From Amycolatopsis sp. NBC_01480 (GTDB taxonomy: Bacteria > Actinomycetota > Actinomycetes > Mycobacteriales > Pseudonocardiaceae), in contig NZ_CP109442.1 in NCBI RefSeq assembly GCF_036227205.1, positions 3,906,001-3,970,000 on the forward strand: a DNA stretch of 64,000 bases. The letters are read 5' to 3'. The notes beneath the pieces were generated by a model. The model was given only the letters and a program-made list of their open reading frames with translations, did not search any database and was not told the DNA's origin. The translations under genes and the position numbers were made by a program. Positions 1 to 8,798 of this stretch are shown one piece after another. Numbering within the stretch: position 1 is the first letter of the stretch; every line of letters begins with the position of its first letter.

Positions 1-46
1 TGCGCATCCGCATGCCGTAGCCGCCGCAGAACAGGACTACCTTCAC
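1..46 (-). CDS. Sugar-1-phosphate nucleotidyltransferase, N-terminal fragment
   Basis: Only the first 15 codons lie in the window, reading MKVVLFCGGYGMRMR from a GTG start. The FCGGYGMRMR stretch is the nucleotide-binding signature (GGxGxRxR) of the glucose-1-phosphate cytidylyl/thymidylyltransferase family. The GTG overlaps the TGA stop of the upstream methyltransferase gene (GTGA, 4 bases), so the two are probably translationally coupled in a sugar-modification operon that continues off the left edge. The exact sugar or nucleotide specificity cannot be told from this fragment. Confidence 0.6.
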   Translation of the reverse strand, partial: MKVVLFCGGYGMRMR

Positions 47-1281
47 TGATTCACCTCGACGATCTCCAGGCGGGGGATCGGGAACACGAGCCGCCCGCCC
101 CACTCGTCTACATAGGACAATTGCTCGGTGAGCTCGGTCCGCAGGTTCCAGGGCAGGACGAGCACGTAATCGGGCCGGTCGGCGGCGATCCGGTCGGTCT
201 CCAGCACGGGCACCCGGGTGCCGGGGGTGAACCGGCCGTGTTTGTACGGGTTGCGGTCGACGGTGTAGGCGAGCAGGTCGGGCCGGATGCCGCAGTGGTT
301 CAGCAGCGTGTTGCCCTTGCCGGGCGCGCCGTAGCCGACCACGGTCCTGCCCTCCTTGGCCGCCTTGACCAGGAACTCCAGCAGGTCGAGGCGCACCCGC
401 GTGACCCGCTCGGCGAACTCGGTGTAGCCGGACAGCTCGTGCAGCCCGGCCGCCTTCTCGCGGGCCAGCACGTCGACCATCCGCGCGCTCGGCTCGCCGG
501 CGACCGCGGCGGGCCGGGCCCACAACCGGATCGAGCCGCCGTGCGTCGGCAGCAGTTCGACGTCCACAACGGACAGTCCGCCGACGGCGAGCGCGCGGCG
601 CGCGGATTCGACCGTGTAGTACTGGAAGTGCTCGTGGTAGATCGTGTCGTACTGGTTGTCCTGGATCAGCGTGAGCAGGTGCTGCACCTCGATGCTGACC
701 CAGCCGTCGTCGGCCACCAGCGCCCGCAGGCCGTGGGTGAAGCCGACGATGTCCGGGATGTGCGCGTAGACGTTGTTGGCCGCCACCAGGTTCGCGGGGC
801 CGTGCTCCCCGCGGACGTCACGCGCGGTTTCGGGGGAGAGGAACGCCGTTTTCGTCGGCACGCCCTTTTCTCGTGCCGCTTGCCCGACGTTCACCGAGGG
901 TTCGATGCCCAGGCACGGGATTCCCTGCGCCACAACGTGTTGCAGCAGGTAACCGTCGTTGCTGGCCACCTCGACCACCAGCGAGTCCGGGCCGAGGCCG
1001 AGGCGTTCGACCGATTCCTCGACGTATTTCCGCGCGTGCTCCACCCAGGAGGTCGAGTACGAGGAGAAGTACGCGTAATCGGTGAACGTGTCCTCGGGTG
1101 TGATCAGCGGCGGGATCTGCGCCAGCCAGCACTCGGTGCAGACTTGCAGGTGCAGCGGGTAGGTCGGCTCCGGCTCGGCCAGCTGCGCCGCGGTCAGGAA
1201 CCGCTCACAGGGCGGCGTGGCCCCGAGGTCGACGACGCTCGCCAGAGCTGTCGATCCGCAGAGTCGGCATGTGGTCATCAA
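43..1281 (-). CDS. Zinc-binding SAM-dependent C-methyltransferase (sugar type)
   Basis: A 412-residue protein with the three-part build of NDP-sugar C-methyltransferases. An N-terminal zinc-binding segment has Cys pairs in TTCRLCGS (residues 3-10) and VCTECW (about 47-52). A Rossmann SAM domain has VVEVASNDGYLL around residue 105, and a C-terminal domain has VGYGAPGKGNTLL near residue 317, typical of the Methyltransf_14 group. Relatives methylate carbon 3 of keto-deoxysugars or act on related acceptors. The stop codon overlaps the GTG start of a sugar nucleotidyltransferase, and rmlA lies 4 kb away, which supports a role in an activated-sugar pathway. The precise substrate is not determinable. 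Confidence 0.85.
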   Translation of the reverse strand: MMTTCRLCGSTALASVVDLGATPPCERFLTAAQLAEPEPTYPLHLQVCTECWLAQIPPLITPEDTFTDYAYFSSYSTSWVEHARKYVEESVERLGLGPDSLVVEVASNDGYLLQHVVAQGIPCLGIEPSVNVGQAAREKGVPTKTAFLSPETARDVRGEHGPANLVAANNVYAHIPDIVGFTHGLRALVADDGWVSIEVQHLLTLIQDNQYDTIYHEHFQYYTVESARRALAVGGLSVVDVELLPTHGGSIRLWARPAAVAGEPSARMVDVLAREKAAGLHELSGYTEFAERVTRVRLDLLEFLVKAAKEGRTVVGYGAPGKGNTLLNHCGIRPDLLAYTVDRNPYKHGRFTPGTRVPVLETDRIAADRPDYVLVLPWNLRTELTEQLSYVDEWGGRLVFPIPRLEIVEVNQ

Positions 1282-1402
1282 CGGGCTCCTTGGCTCGCGG
1301 CGTGCGTGCTAAACACGTCGACCACCAGCGGAGGGTCGTTACAAGGAGCTGCCGAGGGCGCGGGCACCGTGTTCTGAATGAGACATGGGAGCGGGGGGCC
1401 GA

Positions 1403-1459
1403 ATGCAGCGGATGACGCTTTCCCCGCGCTGAGCGAGGCGAAAGCGTCATCCGCTGCAT
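1403..1459. terminator. 20-bp perfect inverted repeat after the oxidoreductase pair
   Basis: Arms at 1403-1422 and 1440-1459 are perfectly complementary over 20 bases around a 17-base spacer. It sits 12 bases past the stop of the minus-strand oxidoreductase gene and upstream of the methyltransferase gene, so it probably ends transcription of the oxidoreductase pair. There is no T-run, as is common for actinobacterial terminators. Confidence 0.6.
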
Positions 1460-1471
1460 CGAGCGAGCCGG

Positions 1472-2344
1472 TCAGAGCTTCGCGGCCGCCGGGATGACGT
1501 CGGTGGCGAACTTCTCCAGGAGCTTCAGACTGGGCACGCCGGGCACCCAGCCCATGGTGGCCTGGATGCCCTGTGCGCTCAATTCGCCCAGCCGGTCAAG
1601 GAGTTCCGTGGTTTTTTCGCCGTTTTCGCCGATATCCAGCCAAAGGGGCACGGTTTTGGTGATGTCGTCGTAATTCCGGCCCACGTCCTCGCAGTGCTGT
1701 CTCAGCACCGCCAGCTTGTGCCCCAGGTCCGGGCCGGGGAACACGTTGCAGGCGTCGGCGTACTTCGCGACGAAGCGGAGCGTCTTCTTCTCGCCGCTGC
1801 CGCCGATCAGGATGGGCGGGTGGGGCGACTGGAGGGGCTGCGGCACGTTCAGCAGCCGTTCACCGGAGACGTGGGTGCCGGTGAACGGGGCATCGCCCTC
1901 GGACCACATCTGGAGGATGTACCGGAGGGCGTCCTCGAGCTGCTCGAAGCGCTCCTTCATGGGCGGGAAGCGGAACCCGAGGCCGCGGGACTCTTCCTCG
2001 TTCCAGCCGGCGCCGATGCCCAGGAGTGCGCGGCCGCCGGACAGCACGTCCAGCGTGGTGACGGCCTTGGCCAGCAGCCCGGGGTGGCGGTAGATCACGC
2101 CGGAGACGATGGTGAGCAGCTTGATCCGCTCGGTGTGCCCGGCCAGGTAGCCCAGCGTGGTGTAGGCCTCCAGCATCTCGTGCTCGGGCGGGCCGTAGCG
2201 CTCGATCTGGAAGAAGTGGTCCATCACCGACAGGTACTCGAAGCCGGCCTGGTCGGCCGCCTTCGCCACGGCGGCCAGGTCGGGCCCGAGCGCAGCCGGT
2301 CCGTTCGGCCAGGTCAGCTGCGAAAGGTGGAGTCCCAGTTTCAT
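1472..2344 (-). CDS. LLM class F420-dependent oxidoreductase (tandem copy 2)
   Basis: A 290-residue luciferase-like TIM-barrel flavin/F420 oxidoreductase. Family hallmarks are VMDHFFQ near residue 40, LGIGAGWNEEESRGLGF near 108, and PPILIGGSGEKKTLR in the C-terminal half. The ATG overlaps the TGA of the upstream paralogue by 4 bases (ATGA), so it is the second gene of a two-gene operon. The two proteins share most of their sequence and are a recent tandem duplication. F420 preference is inferred from the family; the substrate is unknown. Confidence 0.88.
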   Translation of the reverse strand: MKLGLHLSQLTWPNGPAALGPDLAAVAKAADQAGFEYLSVMDHFFQIERYGPPEHEMLEAYTTLGYLAGHTERIKLLTIVSGVIYRHPGLLAKAVTTLDVLSGGRALLGIGAGWNEEESRGLGFRFPPMKERFEQLEDALRYILQMWSEGDAPFTGTHVSGERLLNVPQPLQSPHPPILIGGSGEKKTLRFVAKYADACNVFPGPDLGHKLAVLRQHCEDVGRNYDDITKTVPLWLDIGENGEKTTELLDRLGELSAQGIQATMGWVPGVPSLKLLEKFATDVIPAAAKL

Positions 2345-3216
2345 GCCAGCTGCTCCGCGGCCGGGATCACGTCCGTGGCGAACTTCTCGATCAGGCCCAG
2401 GTCCGGCACCCCCGGGGCGGCGCCGATCGCCGCGTGCACGCCGAGGCCGTGCAGCCGCTCCAGCTCGGCGACCAGCTCACCGGCCTTCTCGCCCTTCGGC
2501 CCGATGTCCAGCACGTGGTAGACGGTCTTGGTGATCTCGTCGTAGTCGCGGCCCTCGTTCTCGCAGTGCCGCTTGAGCACGTCGAGCTTGTGCTCCAGCT
2601 CGGGGGTGTTGAAGATGTTGCACGAGTCGCCGTACTTCGCGACGAAGCGGAGCGTCTTCTTCTCCCCGCCGCCGCCGACCATGATCGGCGGGCGCGGCGA
2701 CTGCAGCGCCTGCGGCACGTTCAGCAGCCGCTCGGCCTCGAAGTGCTTGCTGGTGAACGGCGCGTCGCCTTCGCCCCACATCTGCAGGATGTACTGGAGG
2801 TTCTCCTCCAGCAGCTCGAAGCGCTCAGCGGTGGGCGGGAACGGGAAGCCGAGGCCCTTCGACTCCTCCTCGTTCCAGCCCGCGCCGATGCCGAGGATCG
2901 CGCGGCCGCCCGAAAGCACGTCGAGCGTGGTGATGGCCTTCGCGAGCAGGCCGGGGTGGCGGTAGAGCACGCCGGTGATCACCGTCAGCAGCTTGGCGCG
3001 CTCGGTGTGCGCGGCCAGGAAGCCGAGCGTGGTGTACGCCTCGAGCATGTCGTTCTCGCTCGGGCCGACGCCGCGGATCTGGAAGAAGTGGTCCATCACG
3101 GCGAGGTATTCGAACCCGGCCTGATCGGCCGCGCGCGCCACAGCGGCGAGATCGGCACCGAGCTTCGGGGCGCCGCCGGCCCAGGTGAAGTCGGGAATCT
3201 GCAGTCCAAGTTTCAT
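2341..3216 (-). CDS. LLM class F420-dependent oxidoreductase (tandem copy 1)
   Basis: A 291-residue paralogue of the following gene with the same landmarks: AVMDHFFQ, ILGIGAGWNEEESKGLGF and PPIMVGGGGEKKTLRF. It is the promoter-proximal gene of the pair and is translationally coupled to the second. The N terminus (MKLGLQIPDFTW) matches that of copy 2 (MKLGLHLSQLTW), supporting both starts. The long identical blocks, for example RHPGLLAKA and TTLDVLSGGRA, suggest paralogues with diverged substrate pockets. Substrate unknown. Confidence 0.88.
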   Translation of the reverse strand: MKLGLQIPDFTWAGGAPKLGADLAAVARAADQAGFEYLAVMDHFFQIRGVGPSENDMLEAYTTLGFLAAHTERAKLLTVITGVLYRHPGLLAKAITTLDVLSGGRAILGIGAGWNEEESKGLGFPFPPTAERFELLEENLQYILQMWGEGDAPFTSKHFEAERLLNVPQALQSPRPPIMVGGGGEKKTLRFVAKYGDSCNIFNTPELEHKLDVLKRHCENEGRDYDEITKTVYHVLDIGPKGEKAGELVAELERLHGLGVHAAIGAAPGVPDLGLIEKFATDVIPAAEQLA

Positions 3217-3256
3217 GGCCCAAACGGTATACCTGGAGTTACACCATCCGCCCGGA

Positions 3257-4237
3257 TCAGAAGTCGCGCACGATGGAAACGGTGCCGTGCAAGGGATCCG
3301 TCACGTAAACGGCGCGCGTGCGCTGGTCCACCGCCACGTCGCCGGGGTTCACGCCGAGGCTCAGCTCGCCGCTGAGCACGCCGGCTTTGCCGTCCACGCG
3401 CGACAATCCGTTCTGCCCGCCGTTGGTGTACACGGTTTCCGAGCCCTGGTGCACGGTGAGCGAAGAAGCCTCGCTGCGCAGCAGCACGGTCTTGCTCTGC
3501 ACCCGCGTCACGGAGTCCACAATGGACATGTTGTGGATCGCCGAGTTGGCCACGAACACCGTGCCGCTCGCCTGGTGCACGGCGACGCCGGTGGGGGACG
3601 GGCCGACGCCGGTGCTGCCGGTGAACTTCCCGGTGTCGAGGTCGAAGACCTCCACGGAGTTCGTGCCGGGGCTGGTGCAGTAGGCGATCCGCCGCCCGGT
3701 GTCGAGCGCGACCCCGGCCAGGCCCGGCTTCGGCGCGGGCACGATCGTCTGCGTGGTGAGGCTGACCCCGTCCAGGATCGCGAGCGTGCCGGTGCTGTTG
3801 CTGACCGCGTAGACCTGGTTGGCCCGCGAGTCCACCGCCACGCTGGACGCCCCCGCGCCGGCGCCGATCACGCTCACCGTCTCGTGGCTCTGCGCGTCGA
3901 TCACCAGGACGGTGCCGCCCGGCGGGTTGGCGACGTACACGCGGTTCGCGACCGGGTCCACGGCGACGTCACTGGGCGCGCCGCCGACCGGGAGGACGGC
4001 GACCACCTGCGCGCTGCCCGGGTCGAGCACCGCGACCGAGCCGGACGCCGGCTCGGTGACGTACACCAGCCCCGTGACCGGGTTCACCGCCACGGCCGAG
4101 GGCGCGCCCCCGACGTCGACCACCCGCACCTGCTCCGCCCAGGCGGGCCTGGCCAGCACGGCCGTGGCCGCACCCGCCGTGACCAGCGCGAACAGTCCGC
4201 GCCGGGTCAGCCGCCCGGAAGGCTCCGGACCCCGCAT
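3257..4237 (-). CDS. Tat-exported YVTN-type beta-propeller protein
   Basis: The chosen start gives 326 residues and follows a GGAGG ribosome site; an upstream in-frame start would run into the divergent htpX region. The N terminus carries a twin-arginine signal (RLTRRGLFALV, then a hydrophobic stretch ending ARPAWA). The mature part is a string of about 40-residue blades with motifs such as GGAPSAVAVNP, TGLVYVTEP, GGAPSDVAVDP, NRVYVANPP and VGPSPTGVAVH. Such propellers act outside the cell as binding or scaffold domains; no catalytic residues are evident. It is divergent from htpX. Confidence 0.82.
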   Translation of the reverse strand: MRGPEPSGRLTRRGLFALVTAGAATAVLARPAWAEQVRVVDVGGAPSAVAVNPVTGLVYVTEPASGSVAVLDPGSAQVVAVLPVGGAPSDVAVDPVANRVYVANPPGGTVLVIDAQSHETVSVIGAGAGASSVAVDSRANQVYAVSNSTGTLAILDGVSLTTQTIVPAPKPGLAGVALDTGRRIAYCTSPGTNSVEVFDLDTGKFTGSTGVGPSPTGVAVHQASGTVFVANSAIHNMSIVDSVTRVQSKTVLLRSEASSLTVHQGSETVYTNGGQNGLSRVDGKAGVLSGELSLGVNPGDVAVDQRTRAVYVTDPLHGTVSIVRDF

Positions 4238-4398
4238 CGCCCACCTCCGCCGGAGGATGATCCGTTGGGATAGCGCCCCGACCCTAACCCGGGCGACGAT
4301 CAGGTGAAGGAACTTCGAGTCCCCCGATGGCGTTGTTTCCGGTGGGTAACCACCACACTCGGCAGATACCACACTGGGCGGACGGAGGCGAGACGGGC

Positions 4399-5262
4399 GT
4401 GCACAAGCACCAGAACGGGCTGAAGACGGCACTGCTGCTCGGCCTGCTGTCGGCGATCATCATCGTGATCAGCGGGTTCTTCGGCCGTGGCGCGCTGTTC
4501 ATCGGCCTGCTGCTGGCGCTCGGCGTGAACGGGTTCGCCTACTTCAACTCCGACAAGATGGCCCTGCGCGCGATGCACGCCCGGCCCGTCTCGGAGGTCG
4601 AGCAGCCCGCGATGTACCGGATCGTGCGCGAGCTGGCCACGCACGCGCGCCAGCCGATGCCCGCGCTGTACATCAGCCCCACGGTCGCGCCGAACGCGTT
4701 CGCCACCGGCCGCAGCCCCCAGCACGCCGCCGTCTGCTGCACCACGGGCATCCTCGACCTGCTGGACGAGCGCGAGCTGCGCGCGGTGCTGGGCCACGAG
4801 CTTTCGCACGTCTACAACCGCGACATCCTGATCTCCTGCGTCGCCGGCGCACTGGCCGGCGTGATCACCGTGCTGGCGAACGTGGCGATGTTCTTCGGCG
4901 GCTTCGGCGGCGGCAACAGCCGCGAGGGCAACCCGCTGGTCTCCCTGCTGCTGGTCCTGGTCGGCCCGATCGCGGCGGCGGTGGTCAAGATGGCCGTCAG
5001 CCGCTCCCGCGAATACCAGGCGGACGCCTCGGGCGCCCAGCTCACCGGCGACCCGCTCGGCCTGGCGTCCGCGCTGCGCAAACTGGAGCGCGGCACCCGC
5101 GCGGCCCCGCTGATGCCAGAGCCCGCGGTCGTCTCCCAGTCGCACCTGATGATCGCGAACCCGTTCCGCCCGGGCGAAGGCCTGTCGAAGCTGTTCTCCA
5201 CCCACCCGCCGATCGAAGACCGGATCCGCCGGCTGGAGGAGATGGCCCGGGGCCGCTCGTGA
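4399..5262 (+). CDS. htpX: M48 family membrane zinc metalloprotease HtpX
   Basis: A 287-residue integral membrane protease that degrades damaged membrane proteins. GTG at 4399 is preferred because GGAGG lies about ten bases upstream and the product then matches mycobacterial HtpX in length and N terminus. There are two N-terminal membrane segments (about residues 10-47), the zinc motif HELSH at 133-137, more membrane segments near 146-200, and a probable third ligand Glu205 in SREYQAD. The conserved [10 protein letters not shown] and LMIANPFR blocks are present. The stop codon lies inside a palindrome shared with the convergent rmlA. Confidence 0.93.
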   Translation: MHKHQNGLKTALLLGLLSAIIIVISGFFGRGALFIGLLLALGVNGFAYFNSDKMALRAMHARPVSEVEQPAMYRIVRELATHARQPMPALYISPTVAPNAFATGRSPQHAAVCCTTGILDLLDERELRAVLGHELSHVYNRDILISCVAGALAGVITVLANVAMFFGGFGGGNSREGNPLVSLLLVLVGPIAAAVVKMAVSRSREYQADASGAQLTGDPLGLASALRKLERGTRAAPLMPEPAVVSQSHLMIANPFRPGEGLSKLFSTHPPIEDRIRRLEEMARGRS

Positions 5263-5301
5263 GTGTTCATGACGGTTAGAACCGGCATGAACACTCACGA
5301 G
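5256..5301. terminator. Bidirectional palindromic terminator, family member 1
   Basis: Arms at 5256-5271 and 5286-5301 are perfect 16-base complements (CTCGTGAGTGTTCATG). The interior continues as CGGTT/AACCG around an AG centre, so almost the whole 46 bases can fold. It lies between convergent htpX and rmlA, and the htpX stop codon is inside the left arm. The same outer arms recur at 59647-59692. Confidence 0.75.
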
Positions 5302-5306
5302 TCAGG

Positions 5307-6188
5307 TCAGCCGGTGGCGCCCGCGGTCCGGGCCACGTTCATCACGTAGTCGCCGTAGCCGGACTTGGCCAGCTTCGTGCCCAGCGCGTAACACTCGTCC
5401 GCGCTGATGAAGCCCATCCGGAGCGCGATCTCCTCCAGGCAGGCGATCCGCACGCCGGTCCGGTGCTCCAGCACCTGCACGAACTGCCCGGCCTCCAGCA
5501 GCGAGTCGTGCGTTCCGGTGTCCAGCCAGGCGAAACCGCGGCTCAGCTCGATCAGGTTCGCGCGGTCCCGGCGCAGGTAGGTGAGGTTGACGTCGGTGAT
5601 CTCCAGCTCGCCGCGCTTGGACGGCTTGAGCTTGCGCGAGATGTCGACGACCTCGTTGTCGTAGAAGTACAGCCCGGTGATCGCGTTGTTGGAGCGCGGG
5701 TTCGCGGGCTTCTCCTCGATGGACAGCAGGCGCCCGTTCGCGTCGACCTCGCCGACGCCGTAGCGCTCGGGGTCCTTCACCTGGTAGCCGAACAGCACGC
5801 AGCCGTCGAGGTCGGTGGCCGCGGTCTGCAGGGTGCTGGAGAAGCCCTGGCCGTAGAAGATGTTGTCGCCCAAGACCAGCGCCACGGACTCGTCGCCGAC
5901 GAAGTCCGCGCCGATCACGAACGCCTCCGCCAGCCCGTTGGGGCTGGGCTGCTCGGCGAACGAGAACGACAGTCCGTACTGGCTGCCGTCACCGAGCAGC
6001 CGGCGGAAGTTCGGCAGGTCGGCCGGGGTCGAGATGATCAGGATCTCCCGGATCCCGGCCAGCATCAGCACCGAGATGGGGTAGTAGATCATCGGCTTGT
6101 CGTAGACCGGGAGCAGCTGCTTCGACACGGCCTGGGTGATCGGGTGCAGGCGCGTCCCGCTGCCCCCCGCCAGCACGATGCCCTTCAT
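5307..6188 (-). CDS. rmlA: Glucose-1-phosphate thymidylyltransferase
   Basis: A 293-residue enzyme that makes dTDP-glucose from glucose-1-phosphate and dTTP, the first step of dTDP-rhamnose and deoxysugar synthesis. The nucleotide-binding signature [13 protein letters not shown] starts at residue 6. [35 protein letters not shown] and [13 protein letters not shown] all match the RmlA/RfbA family, and the length is typical. It supports the sugar-modification genes at the left edge but stands alone here, with the rmlB/C/D partners absent from the window. Confidence 0.95.
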   Translation of the reverse strand: MKGIVLAGGSGTRLHPITQAVSKQLLPVYDKPMIYYPISVLMLAGIREILIISTPADLPNFRRLLGDGSQYGLSFSFAEQPSPNGLAEAFVIGADFVGDESVALVLGDNIFYGQGFSSTLQTAATDLDGCVLFGYQVKDPERYGVGEVDANGRLLSIEEKPANPRSNNAITGLYFYDNEVVDISRKLKPSKRGELEITDVNLTYLRRDRANLIELSRGFAWLDTGTHDSLLEAGQFVQVLEHRTGVRIACLEEIALRMGFISADECYALGTKLAKSGYGDYVMNVARTAGATG

Positions 6189-6268
6189 TCCCGCTCCTCG
6201 CCTCGTCCGATTTCACCGTACCGAGTGAGTGTGCCGTGAACCGCTCGCGGCGGGGACGGGGGGCGGGC

Positions 6269-7420
6269 TCAGGGCATCGGGCCCTTGCCGAAGTACGCCT
6301 TGCAGCCGGTGTTGTACTGCGTGGCGACCTCCAGCACGCCCGTCCCGTCGTCCACCGGCAGCAGCGCGGAGGAGTAGTTGGGACAGAAGTTGTTGTAGAT
6401 GCCGGTGATGAGGATGGGGGCGGGCGCCTCGTACCAGTTGCCGGCGCCGAGGTTGTCGTTCACCAGCAGCACTTGCCCGTTCTTCGCGGCCACTGGCGTG
6501 CCGCCGGCGTCGGTGTAGATCTGGCCGACCATCACCATCCGCACGCCGTTGGGGCCGCCGGGGAAGAGCGTGACCGTCTGGGCGTGCTGGAAGTAGTCGC
6601 CGTTCGCGGTGGTCACGCGGGTGCCGGGATCGGCCGGATCACCCCAGTTCGCGCCGTCGCTGGAGATCTTGTAGTACGGGTCGCAGTAGCGGTCGCCGTA
6701 GTTGCAGATCTCGTAGCTGAACCAGTACCGGCCGTCGGGCAGCCGCCGGATGATCGGCATGCCGGGGCGCACCCGGTCCGGCGGGATGGCCATGGTGAGC
6801 TGCTTGGTGCCCCAGTGCACGCCGTCGGTGCTCGCGACGCGGTTGATCACCTGCGCGTACTTCGGCGCCTGCGTTTCGTCGGCGTAGTTGACCCAGAGCG
6901 TGCCGCCCGCGTCGACGTTGAACTCCGGCTCCCAGATGCCGTCGTGGTTGTGCGAGCGGGCGGCTTCGGACAGGAACGTCCAGGTGTGGCCGCCGTCGCG
7001 GCTGGCCCAGACCTTGATGCCGATGCGCCGCTGGGCGCCCGCGTCCTGGCGGTAGCTGGCGCCCCAGAGCAGGGTCCCGGGGCGGAGCGCGCCGACGCGC
7101 TGGGGCAGTTCGTACAGCGTTCCGCAGCATTCGCCGAGCTTGCCGTCGGGGTCGCGCACCTCGCCGATCTTGTGGAAGCTCGCGCCCTCGTCGGTGCTCT
7201 CCATGATCGGGGTGAACTTGCCGCCGCCGTCCTCGCTGGTCAGCGCCGCGAGGATGTGGCCGCGGCCGAACGCCGAGTACTCGAGCCGGACCAGCCGCGG
7301 GTACGAGCCGTAGCCGTCCACCAGCTGCTGTTTCTCGACCACGGCGGACGCCGGCGAGAGGCTCGCGGCGACCACCACCAGCGAGGTGAGGAACGCGATC
7401 AAGGGGGTGGCACGGCGCAT
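6269..7420 (-). CDS. Secreted sialidase-fold (BNR-repeat) protein
   Basis: A 383-residue exported protein. Residues 1-26 form a Sec signal peptide (MRRATPLIAF, then a hydrophobic run ending ASA). The rest has repeated Asp-box-like blocks (SEDGGGKFTP, SRDGGHTWTF, SSDGANWGDP) of the six-bladed sialidase/neuraminidase fold, plus four cysteines in CCG, ICNYGDRYCDPY and related segments. The family includes exo-sialidases and other extracellular glycosidases; the arginine triad needed for sialidase activity could not be confirmed by eye, so the substrate is left open. Confidence 0.75.
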   Translation of the reverse strand: MRRATPLIAFLTSLVVVAASLSPASAVVEKQQLVDGYGSYPRLVRLEYSAFGRGHILAALTSEDGGGKFTPIMESTDEGASFHKIGEVRDPDGKLGECCGTLYELPQRVGALRPGTLLWGASYRQDAGAQRRIGIKVWASRDGGHTWTFLSEAARSHNHDGIWEPEFNVDAGGTLWVNYADETQAPKYAQVINRVASTDGVHWGTKQLTMAIPPDRVRPGMPIIRRLPDGRYWFSYEICNYGDRYCDPYYKISSDGANWGDPADPGTRVTTANGDYFQHAQTVTLFPGGPNGVRMVMVGQIYTDAGGTPVAAKNGQVLLVNDNLGAGNWYEAPAPILITGIYNNFCPNYSSALLPVDDGTGVLEVATQYNTGCKAYFGKGPMP

Positions 7421-7633
7421 CCTGAACCTTTCTCACAGCGGCCGCGCGATTACACCACGCACACGGCGGCCGGCCAGGCTTCGTCGCCGCTCCTGCGCAG
7501 GTCGGCGGCAGAATTCCACTCGTCCGAGGGGTTTGCATCTCTCCATCGGGTGGCCGGTTTGGTAACGCGCGGTCAAAGGGTGACGAAAGAGCGCTTGAGG
7601 GCCGGGTCGCGGCCCACGAGGGGGAACAAGACG

Positions 7634-8323
7634 ATGACTGGTTTCGTCGGGCGCGTCGCGCTGGTGCTGACGGGCGTGCTGTCGGCGGCCGCGCTGGCGG
7701 GCTGCTCCGTTCAGCCGTCCGGCTGGGGGATGGTCCTGGGGCAGGCGCAGTCGCCGGTGTCCGAGCCGTCGTCGTCGGCCCCGCCGCCGCGCCCGGTCGA
7801 GGCGCCGACGGAGACGCACCAGGGCAAGGGCAACGGCAGCATCACCCTGACCTGGCCCGAGGACGTGGCCGGCTACCTGACGTTCGACTGCCCGCACTGC
7901 TCGTCGAACGTCGTCGTCAACACCGACGGCGACGAGGGCCTGCTGATCAACGCCATCGGCGCGTACCACGGCACGGTGTGGTTCAACGTCTCCGAGGACG
8001 CCAAGCCCTCGCACACCTTCACGGTGAGCGCGAACTCCTCCTGGACCGCCACGATCACCGACCACCGCGCCCTCCCGGCCGTCACGAAGGCCGCCCCGTA
8101 CGAGGGCAAGGGCGACGCAGTCCTGAAGATCCCCGCGGGCGTCACCCAGGGCACTTTCAAGACCGATTCGGACGGCCACTCCGCGGTCTGGGTCCAGGGC
8201 GGCGGCACGATGGACTTGGCGGTCAACCAGATCGGCGCCACGACGGTGACCTTCAACGTCCCCGGCCCGACCCTGGTGGCCGTGGAGGCCTACGAGTCGA
8301 AGTGGACTTTCACGGCTTCGTGA
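7634..8323 (+). CDS. Putative lipoprotein of unknown function
   Basis: A 229-residue protein starting at an ATG preceded by a G-rich ribosome site. The N terminus is a lipoprotein signal with lipobox LAGC; Cys24 would be the lipidated residue. A Ser/Pro-rich linker (about 40-65) leads to a beta-rich extracellular part made of two similar halves (GSITLTWPEDVAGYLTFDC... and AVLKIPAGVTQGTFKTDS...). A CPHC pair lies near residue 87. No known enzyme motif is seen. Its 3' end overlaps the convergent NTF2-like gene by 14 bases. Confidence 0.72.
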   Translation: MTGFVGRVALVLTGVLSAAALAGCSVQPSGWGMVLGQAQSPVSEPSSSAPPPRPVEAPTETHQGKGNGSITLTWPEDVAGYLTFDCPHCSSNVVVNTDGDEGLLINAIGAYHGTVWFNVSEDAKPSHTFTVSANSSWTATITDHRALPAVTKAAPYEGKGDAVLKIPAGVTQGTFKTDSDGHSAVWVQGGGTMDLAVNQIGATTVTFNVPGPTLVAVEAYESKWTFTAS

Positions 8324-8696
8324 CGAGGTTTTCGACAACCGTGGCGTGCGCCGCGATGATCTTCCAGCCGTCGTGCCCGTCAGGAGTCCAGGTCCGCGTG
8401 TACCGCATCCGCGCGGCGAACGCTTGACCGTCGACGGTCGCTTCGAGGGTGCCGAGGAACCAGGTGACGCCGACGTGTTCGGTGGCGAACACTGTCAGGT
8501 CTTCTTGCTGGATGTGGCTCACGACCTGCCTGCCGCTCTCGTGCGCGCTCAGGTCGTCCTGTTTGGAGGCGAGACTCCCGTCGGGCCCGGTGAACCGCAT
8601 CGAGTCGTCGATCAGCTCGTCCAGCACCGTGATGTCCGAGGCGAGCTGCGCGGCTTGCAGCCGGCGTTCGGCTGTGCGGAGGGTTTCTTCGGTCAT
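8310..8696 (-). CDS. NTF2-like (DUF4440-type) protein
   Basis: A 128-residue single-domain protein of the SnoaL/NTF2-like cone fold. It has an N-terminal helix (RTAERRLQAAQLASDITVLDELIDD), then RFTGPDG, and C-terminal strands ending in TRTWTPDGHDGWKIIAAH, the usual DUF4440 ending. Members bind small ligands or act as small enzymes; the sequence does not indicate which. It is convergent with, and slightly overlaps, the lipoprotein gene. Confidence 0.75.
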   Translation of the reverse strand: MTEETLRTAERRLQAAQLASDITVLDELIDDSMRFTGPDGSLASKQDDLSAHESGRQVVSHIQQEDLTVFATEHVGVTWFLGTLEATVDGQAFAARMRYTRTWTPDGHDGWKIIAAHATVVENLVTKP

Positions 8697-8763
8697 GTGC
8701 CTGACCCTCGCAGCCGGGATGGGGCGGGGTCACGGCATTCCGCTCTCGGCGGAGCTGCCGAAC

Positions 8764-8792
8764 CGTGGGCATCCGGCGCGCGGATGCCCACG
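8764..8792. terminator. Hairpin downstream of yajQ
   Basis: A perfect 12-base inverted repeat (8764-8775 and 8781-8792, CGTGGGCATCCG) with a 5-base loop, just past the stop of the minus-strand yajQ gene. Probable terminator. Confidence 0.65.
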
Positions 8793-8798
8793 GGTGCG

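Noticed and set aside
4238..4432. Longer N terminus for the beta-propeller gene
   Set aside because: It would overlap the htpX start region and lose the Tat signal from the N terminus; the ATG at 4237 has a good ribosome site.
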